Source: Propionibacteriaceae bacterium (lineage in GTDB: Bacteria; Actinomycetota; Actinomycetes; Propionibacteriales; Propionibacteriaceae). Taken from it: 36,579 nt of DNA. Shown here in pieces: positions 15,323-22,268 of the stretch (the first letter of the stretch is position 1; the number at the start of each line of letters is the position of its first letter). The stretch is taken from NCBI GenBank assembly GCA_031272805.1, contig JAISTC010000107.1, forward strand, positions 1-36,579. Direction: 5' to 3'. The position numbers and the translations under genes are program-made. The notes beneath the pieces were generated by a model. It was not told the origin of the DNA and ran no database searches. It worked only from the letters and a program-made list of their open reading frames with translations.

Positions 15323-16636
15323 GACCGTGACGACTGTGCCGGTCAGCCTGGCTTGTTCGGCGGCGAAGACGACTTTGTGGCTGGCCAGGGTGGAGTCCAG
15401 GTTGGTCACGATGAGGTCCGGGCGGCCTTCGTAGCAGGCGTCGATGTACGCGGTCAGGAGGGCGTCGTCGCCGCCGCCGTGGCCGCCGTCCAGGTCCAGG
15501 CCGAACGCCTGCGTGTCGATGACCGTGGTCTTCTCCGTCAGGAAGTCGTAGACCTCGATCATCCGCCCGTCGCCGGTCAGCTCGCCCCGGGTCCCGAAGA
15601 TGCGAGTCCGCCGGTTCTCGACCGGCGTGAACGCCGTCATCGTGAAGGACGCCGTGACCTGGTTGGCGAATTCGATGCCGACGATCTGGTGGTCGACCAC
15701 GTTGTTGTCCGAGCGGTAGACGCAGCGCCCGTAGGGGCCCTCGCGCAGCGCCCGCTCCAGGCCCGCCGCCGTCGGCTCGCCGCCCGTGGCGATGTCGAGG
15801 AAGACGCCCTTGAGGCCGCCCTCGGCCAGGCCGTCAGAGTAAATCCGGACGGCCGAGAACGGGCACGCCGCCTCGACCGCGCAGTCGAGGCAGCGGTCGG
15901 CGGAGCCGACCGGCGCGTGGTCTCGCCGGAAGTGCGTCAGCGCGCCCATCGACGTGACGCGCGCCGCCGGGGCGCCGACGACGTCGAGGATCCAGTCGAT
16001 GTCGTGGCAGGACTTGGCCAGCAGCATGAACGTCGAGCGCTGCTCATTGGCCCAGTTGCCGCGCACGAACGAGTGGGCGTAGTGGTAGTAGCCGACCGGC
16101 TCCAGGTGCTCCAGCGCCACGATGTCGCCGATCGCGCCCTGGGCGATCTGGGCCTTGAGGGCGAGCGTGTACGGGGTGTAGCGCATGACGTGGCAGACCG
16201 TCACGGCCGTGCCGTTGCGGCGGACGGCGTCGGCGATCTGGAGGCAGCCCTCCCACGTCGTCGCCATCGGCTTCTCCAGCAGGAGCTGGTAGCCGCGGTC
16301 GGCCAGCGCCGTGGCCGCCTCGACGTGCATGGCGTCCTGCAGCGTGACGAGCGCGATGTCCGCCAAGCGGGGCCGGTCGAGGACCTCCCGCCAGTCGCTG
16401 AACACGTTCTCCGCCCGCAGGCCGAACTGGGCCGCCAGCCGGTCGCGGATGAGGGGCCGGGGCTCCGCCAGGCCGACGACCTCCGCCCGGTCCGGCCGCC
16501 GGACGGCCGCCGCCGCGTAGGTCGAGCCGCGGCTGCCCCCGCCGAGGACGAGGAGGGACAGCGGCCGGCCCGCCGGGCGGCTGAGGTCCCCGGTGATGAA
16601 GTCGGTCCGCGCGGCCAGCGTCGCCAATTCGGTCAT
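15320..16636 (-). CDS. Gfo/Idh/MocA-family NAD(P)-dependent oxidoreductase
   Basis: The 438-residue cytoplasmic enzyme has a Rossmann domain starting LLVLGGGSRG (residues 28-37), the catalytic dinucleotide-site motif EKP at residues 121-123, and HDID at 211-214, the pair typical of active family members. An unusual Cys cluster C-x2-C-x5-C occurs mid-protein (CLDCAVEAAC), followed later by GRCVYRSDNN. Such enzymes oxidise or reduce hydroxyls of sugars, inositols or sugar acids; the substrate here is unknown. Its start overlaps the end of the DUF6259 gene by ATGA, so it is the last gene of the binding protein-permease-glycosidase operon. A clear paralogue forms the N-terminal half of the regulator at 25612. 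Confidence 0.9.
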   Translation of the reverse strand: MTELATLAARTDFITGDLSRPAGRPLSLLVLGGGSRGSTYAAAAVRRPDRAEVVGLAEPRPLIRDRLAAQFGLRAENVFSDWREVLDRPRLADIALVTLQDAMHVEAATALADRGYQLLLEKPMATTWEGCLQIADAVRRNGTAVTVCHVMRYTPYTLALKAQIAQGAIGDIVALEHLEPVGYYHYAHSFVRGNWANEQRSTFMLLAKSCHDIDWILDVVGAPAARVTSMGALTHFRRDHAPVGSADRCLDCAVEAACPFSAVRIYSDGLAEGGLKGVFLDIATGGEPTAAGLERALREGPYGRCVYRSDNNVVDHQIVGIEFANQVTASFTMTAFTPVENRRTRIFGTRGELTGDGRMIEVYDFLTEKTTVIDTQAFGLDLDGGHGGGDDALLTAYIDACYEGRPDLIVTNLDSTLASHKVVFAAEQARLTGTVVTV

Positions 16637-18711
16637 AACCGGCTCTCCTTCGGATAGGCAGCAGGGTTGGTGGTGGGGCCGGGATCGGAGAGGGTCACGG
16701 CCTGGTGGGACAACGGCAGGAGGGTCACGCTGAGCGCGGCCTGGTCGGCGGCGACCGTGACGCGCTGCGGCGTGACTGCTGGGTTGACGAGGAACAGTGT
16801 CGTCCCACCGCGGTCATCCCGCCACAGCGACGCCGTCACGCCCGCGTCGGCCGCGGCGCCCGTGACGGTCGGCGGGCGGAGCAGCCGGCCGCGGCGGAAC
16901 AGGGCCGCGTGGCGGGCGCGGGCCTGGCACAGCTCGGCGAAGAAGTCGAGCAGCGGCGCCCGCTCCGGGGAGTCGAGGAGGCGGGTCAGGTCCCCCCAGC
17001 CGAGTTCGGCGCCCCAGCAGAACAACTGGGCCATGCGGGCGGCGAAGCGGTGGCCGCCCGCCTCGTCCAGGTCCGCCTCCTCGAAGCGGCAGCCGAAGGG
17101 GTGGGCCAGGCCGGAGTAGACGGCCGCGAACAGGGGGACGAGGTTCCCGGGCAGGGAGTGCCAGGTCAGCAGCCCGTCGAAGGCGGCCACGCCGCCCTCC
17201 CAGGTGCACTCCGACGTCACGTACGCCCCGGGGAGCTCGGCCCGGACCCGGCCGAGGAGCGCCCGGTAGCCCTCCCACCAGAAGCCGCCGCCGCCCAGCG
17301 GATGGCCATGCCCCGGGTCGAAACACAACTCGGCTTTCTCGGCCGTGACCTGGTCGAGGTACACGCCGTCGCAGCCCAGCTCGTGGACGATGCGGTCGCA
17401 GAGGCGGACGATGACCGTCTGCCACGCCTCGGTCACGGGGCACATCGGCGCCAGCTTCTGGCCGCTGCCGTACTCCTCGAGGTACGGGTAGAGCGTCCGC
17501 GGCCGCAGCCGCTCGGCCGCCCACTTCGCCGCCCAGCGCTCGGCCCCGGCCGACGCCCAGCTCGGCGCGCTGACGTCCCACAGCCGCCCGTTGATGTACG
17601 GCATCGTCAGGACCCCGGCCGCGCGCAGCCGGGCGACCAGCCCGGCGAAGCCCGGCCGGGCCGGGAAGTAGTCGGGGTAGTTCGTGTCGAAGGGGGTTTC
17701 GTGCCAGTCGTAGAAGTGGACCCCGAGCCGAACGCCCAGCCGCGTGGCCAGGCGTTCGACCCGGTCCCCCCACTCGTCCAGGTCGCGCGCCGGCACGTTG
17801 AGGACCTGCCACGCCTGGACGCCCGCCTCCACCTGGGGGACCGCCGGGGTCTCCGGCGTGGCCGGGACCGCCGGGGTCTCCGGTGTTACCCGGGGCTCCG
17901 GGGTCTCCGGGGCCGCCGCCCACGGCTGGCGCCTGGCCCAAGCCGCGTAGGCCGTGGCGGCGTCGTACCAGTCGCCGGGCTGGACCCGGACGGCGGCCTC
18001 GAAGTCGGGGGTATAGGAGTTGCCGGGCAACGACATGTTCTCGGGGTAGCACGTCACGGCGACCGCGGCCGACCGGTCCGGTCCGGCCGGGCCCGCCCCC
18101 CGCGTCACCCGCCGGAACGAGAAGTCCTTCGTCGTCATGGCCGGGTCGAGCGTGGCCAGCGAGAACACGCTCGCCCCCCGCGTGTAGCCGAGCAGTTGCA
18201 GGGCGAAGTCCCAGCCGCGCGGGTAGCGCCGGTCGAGGTCGGCCATGGCGTCCCAGCCCACCAGCTCGGTCCCCCAGCCCTCGGGGAAGAACAATCGGTC
18301 GGCGCTGCCGTCGCCGGCCGGGACGAGGCCCTCGAACGACGGGAACGTCACGCTCCAGAGGGTCCAGCCGGACCGGTTGGCCACGCCGATCCGCCAGCCG
18401 GTCGCGCCCGGCCCGTCGGGCAGGGGCCGGACCCAGACCTGGACGTCGAAGGGGCCGGCGCCCGTGGCCGGGTCGGCCACGTCGGACCACGTCAGCCGGA
18501 TGCCGTCGGCGTGCGGCTCGCTGTCGGCGTGGGCCGCGTGGCCGGCGTCCAGCGTGACGCGGTGGCCGACTTCGTCGGCGACCAGGAGGCGCCACAGGGA
18601 ACCCGCCCCGAACCAGGCCTCGCCGTCCACGGCCAGGTTCGCCAGCGCCAGTGTCCCCGACGCCAGGCGCAACCGCGTCGCCCCCAGCCGGAACTCCTGT
18701 GTCCCCGTCAT
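16633..18711 (-). CDS. DUF6259-type glycoside-hydrolase-like protein
   Basis: The 692-residue protein resembles DUF6259 proteins: an N-terminal beta-sandwich, a TIM-barrel and a C-terminal beta domain, with no signal peptide, so it acts in the cytoplasm on imported material. Barrel strands show GVRLGVHFYDWHE, VLTMPYINGRLWD, DGVYLDQ (Asp453) and VTSECTWEG (Glu501). I propose Asp453 and Glu501 as catalytic candidates by position at strand ends, but this is inference. A Pro/Thr/Glu-rich insert of about 30 residues near residue 275 (TPETPAVPATPETPAVP) is encoded by short tandem repeats. It lies 25 bases after the MalG-type permease and overlaps the oxidoreductase, so the three functions are coupled. 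Confidence 0.75.
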   Translation of the reverse strand: MTGTQEFRLGATRLRLASGTLALANLAVDGEAWFGAGSLWRLLVADEVGHRVTLDAGHAAHADSEPHADGIRLTWSDVADPATGAGPFDVQVWVRPLPDGPGATGWRIGVANRSGWTLWSVTFPSFEGLVPAGDGSADRLFFPEGWGTELVGWDAMADLDRRYPRGWDFALQLLGYTRGASVFSLATLDPAMTTKDFSFRRVTRGAGPAGPDRSAAVAVTCYPENMSLPGNSYTPDFEAAVRVQPGDWYDAATAYAAWARRQPWAAAPETPEPRVTPETPAVPATPETPAVPQVEAGVQAWQVLNVPARDLDEWGDRVERLATRLGVRLGVHFYDWHETPFDTNYPDYFPARPGFAGLVARLRAAGVLTMPYINGRLWDVSAPSWASAGAERWAAKWAAERLRPRTLYPYLEEYGSGQKLAPMCPVTEAWQTVIVRLCDRIVHELGCDGVYLDQVTAEKAELCFDPGHGHPLGGGGFWWEGYRALLGRVRAELPGAYVTSECTWEGGVAAFDGLLTWHSLPGNLVPLFAAVYSGLAHPFGCRFEEADLDEAGGHRFAARMAQLFCWGAELGWGDLTRLLDSPERAPLLDFFAELCQARARHAALFRRGRLLRPPTVTGAAADAGVTASLWRDDRGGTTLFLVNPAVTPQRVTVAADQAALSVTLLPLSHQAVTLSDPGPTTNPAAYPKESRL

Positions 18712-18736
18712 CGCCGCCCCCGCCGTGCCTCGTGAC

Positions 18737-19690
18737 CTAGTTCTTGGAGCCCGTGAAGGCGATGCCGGCGATGAAGTGGCGCTGGAGGATGATGAAGACG
18801 ATCAGCATCGGCAGCATCGCCACCAGGCCGGCCGCCATCATCTGGGGGTAGTTGGTCGAGAAGTGGGCGTCCGAGCTCAACTGGGCGACGCCGACCGACA
18901 GCGGCTGGAGCTCCTTCTTGCCCAGGACGATCAGCGGCCAGAGCAGGTCGTTCCAGCCCCACAGCGCCGTGAAGACGGCCAGCGCGATGATGCCGGGCTT
19001 GGCCAGCGGCAGCATGACGTGCCAGAAGATCTGCCAGGTGTTGGCCCCGTCGACGATGGCGGCGTCCTCCAGCTCGCGCGGCAGCGACAGGAAGAACTGG
19101 CGCATCAGGAAGATGCCGAACGACGAGAACAGGCAGGGGATGATGGCGCCGGCCAGGTGGTTGGCCAGGCCGAGCTTGACCGTGATCTCGAACTGCGGGA
19201 TGAGGAACAGCGCCCACGGCACCATCAGGGCGCCCAGGACGCACATGAAGAGCACGTTGCGGCCGGGGAAGCGGAGCCGGGCGAAGCCGTAGCCCGCCAT
19301 CGTGCAGAGCGTGATCTGGCCGACCATCCGGCCGACCGTGATGATGACCGAGTTCTTGGCCATCTGGAGGATCGGGATCGACGTGAACACGGCCGACAGG
19401 TTGTTGACCCAGTCACGCGGCCAGTAGGTCGCCGGCACGGCGCGCGACTCGGCGTAGGTCTTGAACGCCGTGATGAACTCCCAGTAGAAGGGGAAGCACA
19501 TGACGACGGCGCCGAGGATGAGCGCCACGTGGACCGGCCAGTGGCGTTGTTTGACGCGGTTGGCCCGGTCGACCTTGTCGCTGACGCCGACGCGCGCCGC
19601 GGCCGGGGTCGGGGGGGCCGGGGTCAGGGGGGCCGGGGTGGTCGGGATGGTCGGGGCGGCGGGGGTAGCGGGGGCGGCCGGCTCACTCAT
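18737..19690 (-). CDS. Carbohydrate ABC transporter permease, MalG type
   Basis: The 317-residue protein begins with a Pro/Ala/Thr-rich cytoplasmic tail of about 40 residues, followed by six predicted membrane helices. The EAA loop that docks the ATPase reads EDAAIVDGANTWQIFWHVMLP (about residues 215-235). It is the second membrane subunit of a CUT1 importer for oligosaccharides. Its start overlaps the upstream permease by 8 bases. No ATPase gene is present in the locus; CUT1 systems of actinomycetes often share a common MsiK-like ATPase encoded elsewhere. Confidence 0.9.
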   Translation of the reverse strand: MSEPAAPATPAAPTIPTTPAPLTPAPPTPAAARVGVSDKVDRANRVKQRHWPVHVALILGAVVMCFPFYWEFITAFKTYAESRAVPATYWPRDWVNNLSAVFTSIPILQMAKNSVIITVGRMVGQITLCTMAGYGFARLRFPGRNVLFMCVLGALMVPWALFLIPQFEITVKLGLANHLAGAIIPCLFSSFGIFLMRQFFLSLPRELEDAAIVDGANTWQIFWHVMLPLAKPGIIALAVFTALWGWNDLLWPLIVLGKKELQPLSVGVAQLSSDAHFSTNYPQMMAAGLVAMLPMLIVFIILQRHFIAGIAFTGSKN

Positions 19691-20663
19691 AGTGGACCCA
19701 CCTCCTCTGCAGCCGGAACTGGAGGATCGTCAGGGCCAGGATGAGGACCATCAGGGCCAGGCCGATCGTGGCCGCGTAGCCGAAGCGGTTCTGGCCGAAG
19801 CCCTGTTGGTAGAACAGGGTCATGATGGTCGTGGCCGCCTTGCCCGCGGGGTTGGTCTGGACGAAGCCGCCGCCCATCATGACGTAGAACAGGTCGAAGA
19901 CCTGGAGGCAGCCGATGACGCCCATGACCGTGACGAGGAACAGCGTCGGCGACAGCAGGGGCAGGGTGACGTGGAGGAAGGTCTTGACCCGCCCGGCCCC
20001 GTCGAGCGTGGCCGCCTCGTAGAGGGTTTCGGGGATCGACTGGAGGCCGGCCAGCAGGATGATGATGTTCGTGCCCAGGCCCGCCCAGATGGCGACGACG
20101 GCGACGGCCGGGATGATCGTCTTGGGGTCGGATACCCAACTGCGCCCCGAGAGGCCGAAGATGCCCAGGAGCTGGTTGAGGATGCCGTAGTCGCCGTTGT
20201 AGATGAGCCGCCAGACCATGCCGACGACGGCGGGCAGCGTGACCACGGGAAGGTAGTAGAGGGTGCGGTAGACGGACTTGCCGCGCAGGCCCTTCGTGTT
20301 GAGCAGGGTGGCGATGACGGCGGCGATGGGGATGCCGAGCAGGGCGATGAGCGAGTACTCGACCGTGTGGCCCAGCGCCGCCAGGAAGTCGCCGCTGTTG
20401 GAGATGAGTTCCCGGTAGTTCTTGAGCCCGATGTACTTGTAGCCGCCGAACGGGCCGCGCTGGAGGAAGGACAGCCAGACGGTCCGGACGAACGGGTACG
20501 CGAACAGGACGGCGAACAAGACCATGACCGGGCCGACGAACAGCAGCGCCCACCAGGGCGACTGGCGCGGGCCCCGGCCGCGCGGGGTCTGGCCCCGGCC
20601 CTTCTGGCCCCGGCGGGGGGCGCGGGTGGCCGCCCCGCGCCCCCCTTCGGTCGACTGGCTCAT
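19683..20663 (-). CDS. Sugar ABC transporter permease, MalF/UgpA type
   Basis: This 326-residue permease has a strongly basic N-terminal tail (Arg/Gly rich, about 30 residues) and six hydrophobic helices. Its EAA motif is EAATLDGAGRVKTFLHVTLP near residue 215. It forms the channel with the MalG-type subunit. The ATG at 20663 lies 44 bases after the binding-protein stop codon. It belongs to the CUT1 family, distinct from the CUT2 importer at 2618-7504. Confidence 0.9.
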   Translation of the reverse strand: MSQSTEGGRGAATRAPRRGQKGRGQTPRGRGPRQSPWWALLFVGPVMVLFAVLFAYPFVRTVWLSFLQRGPFGGYKYIGLKNYRELISNSGDFLAALGHTVEYSLIALLGIPIAAVIATLLNTKGLRGKSVYRTLYYLPVVTLPAVVGMVWRLIYNGDYGILNQLLGIFGLSGRSWVSDPKTIIPAVAVVAIWAGLGTNIIILLAGLQSIPETLYEAATLDGAGRVKTFLHVTLPLLSPTLFLVTVMGVIGCLQVFDLFYVMMGGGFVQTNPAGKAATTIMTLFYQQGFGQNRFGYAATIGLALMVLILALTILQFRLQRRWVHYE

Positions 20664-20707
20664 CGGTCAACTGCCTTCGGTCTGGTGAGTCGATGGTGAC
20701 TCGCTGG

Positions 20708-22006
20708 TTACTCGCTGTCGATGACGGCCTGCAATGCGGCGGCCATCTCGGGCATGGCGGTCGCCGGGTCGGCGGTCCGGCCGAAGATCGCCGTGATCGC
20801 GTCACCCTCGATCGTGCCATAGCCCATCTCGCGCAGCGGGGCCACCGGGTAGGGATCGGCCGTCGCGGCGGCGTCGATCAGAACCTGGGCGTCCATCGAC
20901 GGGAGTGCGTCGACCCAGGCCTGCTGGGTGCCGTTGTAGGAGGGGATGGCGACGCCGTAGGTGGCGAGGATCTCCGCGGCCTCCTTGGACCCCATGAAGA
21001 CGGCCAGCGCCTTGGCCGCGTCCGCGTTCGGCGTGTTCTTGTTGACGACGAACGAGATGCCGTTGAGGACGCAGTGGTCGTTGGCCGAGCCCATGGGCAT
21101 CGGGGCGACGTCGATGTACTCGCCCTGCGCCGACTCGGCGTAGGTCTTGGCGCCCCAGGAGCCATCCCAGAACATGGCCAGCTTGCCGTCGCCGAAGGAG
21201 TCGCCGGGCCACGTGTCCGTGATCTGCTGCAGCGTCGGCGAGTAGCCCTCGTCGATGAAGTCGGTCCAGAGCTTGACCCCGTCGATGGCGCCCTGCGTGC
21301 CGAAGCCGTTGTCGGTCTGGGTAAAGAGGTAGCCGCCGGCCTGGAGGATCGTGTTGTAGTAGGTCATCTGGCCGTAGGGGGCCGAGGCCGTGCCGTAGAC
21401 GCCGTCCTCGATGCCCGTGGTCTTGGCGACGGCGTTCTTGAAGTCGTCCCAGGTCCAGCCGGCCGTGGGGTACTCGACGCCGGCCAGGTCGAACAGCCGC
21501 TTGTTGTAGTAGACGCCGATCGTGTCGTAGTTGTTCGGCACGCCGTAGACCTCGCCGTCCCACGTCACGATGTCGATCGTGGCCTGCGGGTAGTTCGACG
21601 TGTCGAACAGCCCGGTCAGCGGCAGGAGCGCGCCGTTGGCGGCGTAGGTCGGGAACTGCGGGGCGTTCATGGCGAACACGTCGAAGCCCGCGCCGGCGCC
21701 GATCTGGGTCTGGACGGTGGTCCAGTAGTCCGACGACGGGGTCGTCGTGTACTGCACCGTGACGTTGGGGTTGGCCTGCTCGAACAGGTCGATGGCGGCC
21801 TGGAAGCCGGGCTCGTAGTTGGGATCCCAGAACGAGATCGTCAGCGTGATCTGGTCACCGCCGGCGGCCGGTTCGGACTGGGCGGCGGAGGACGTGTCGG
21901 CTGGGGGCGCGGATGTGGTGGACGAGTTCGAATCGCCGGAGCTGCAGGCCGACAGGGCGAGCAGGCTGGCGATGGCGATTGAGCCGATCAACTTGGGGGC
22001 TCTCAT
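20708..22006 (-). CDS. Extracellular sugar-binding lipoprotein (CUT1, SBP_bac_1 type)
   Basis: The start at 22006 is set by AAGGAG 7 bases upstream and by the signal peptide; it gives 432 residues, shorter than the maximal open frame. The N-terminus MRAPKLIGSIAIASLLALSA-Cys is a classic lipoprotein signal, with a Ser/Thr linker after it. The mature part has TLTISFWDPNYEPGF, the first strand of a family 1 binding protein, and later VAPMPMGSAND and AAKALAVFMGSKEAAE. It binds an oligosaccharide or glycoside for the two downstream permeases. It heads the minus-strand operon and is divergent from the enzyme gene at 22269, leaving a 262-bp shared promoter region. Confidence 0.9.
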   Translation of the reverse strand: MRAPKLIGSIAIASLLALSACSSGDSNSSTTSAPPADTSSAAQSEPAAGGDQITLTISFWDPNYEPGFQAAIDLFEQANPNVTVQYTTTPSSDYWTTVQTQIGAGAGFDVFAMNAPQFPTYAANGALLPLTGLFDTSNYPQATIDIVTWDGEVYGVPNNYDTIGVYYNKRLFDLAGVEYPTAGWTWDDFKNAVAKTTGIEDGVYGTASAPYGQMTYYNTILQAGGYLFTQTDNGFGTQGAIDGVKLWTDFIDEGYSPTLQQITDTWPGDSFGDGKLAMFWDGSWGAKTYAESAQGEYIDVAPMPMGSANDHCVLNGISFVVNKNTPNADAAKALAVFMGSKEAAEILATYGVAIPSYNGTQQAWVDALPSMDAQVLIDAAATADPYPVAPLREMGYGTIEGDAITAIFGRTADPATAMPEMAAALQAVIDSE

Positions 22007-22268
22007 GGTTACTCCTTGCTTGTGGGCAACGGTGGCGGGCCCTTGCGCGTGGTCCGCCCCGGCGCTGGGGCAGACCCAAGGAACCTCGGATCCATGCAAC
22101 TCCCTGCCCGCGCCCCCCGGCCAGGGCTCGGGACGAGAGGACCGCGAAGTCGCTGTCTTTCTACCAAGAATCCAACGATCCGACCAGGCTCAGAACCGTC
22201 CTCCTGCGTGAAGGGACGTGGGGGTCAAGGGGACGGCTAGGCTCGGACTTCGAGGGGCGGAGGACGCG
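22007..22268. promoter_or_regulatory. Divergent promoter region of the DUF6259 locus
   Basis: This 262-bp gap separates the binding-protein operon (minus) from the 836-residue enzyme gene (plus). It must hold at least the operon promoter and is the natural target for the AraC-type fusion regulator at 25612. I saw no copy of TGTTAACGCTCACA and no clear direct-repeat operator by eye, and unlike most gaps here it lacks the palindromic repeats. Confidence 0.5.

Noticed and set aside
16705-18735. Long plus-strand open frame opposite the DUF6259 gene
   Set aside because: Same reason: Arg/Gly/Pro-rich shadow of a gene with clear motifs and operon coupling on the other strand.
22218-22268. Earlier start of the 836-residue enzyme at 22218
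   Set aside because: There is no ribosome site before it, while GGAGG stands 5 bases before the ATG at 22269.
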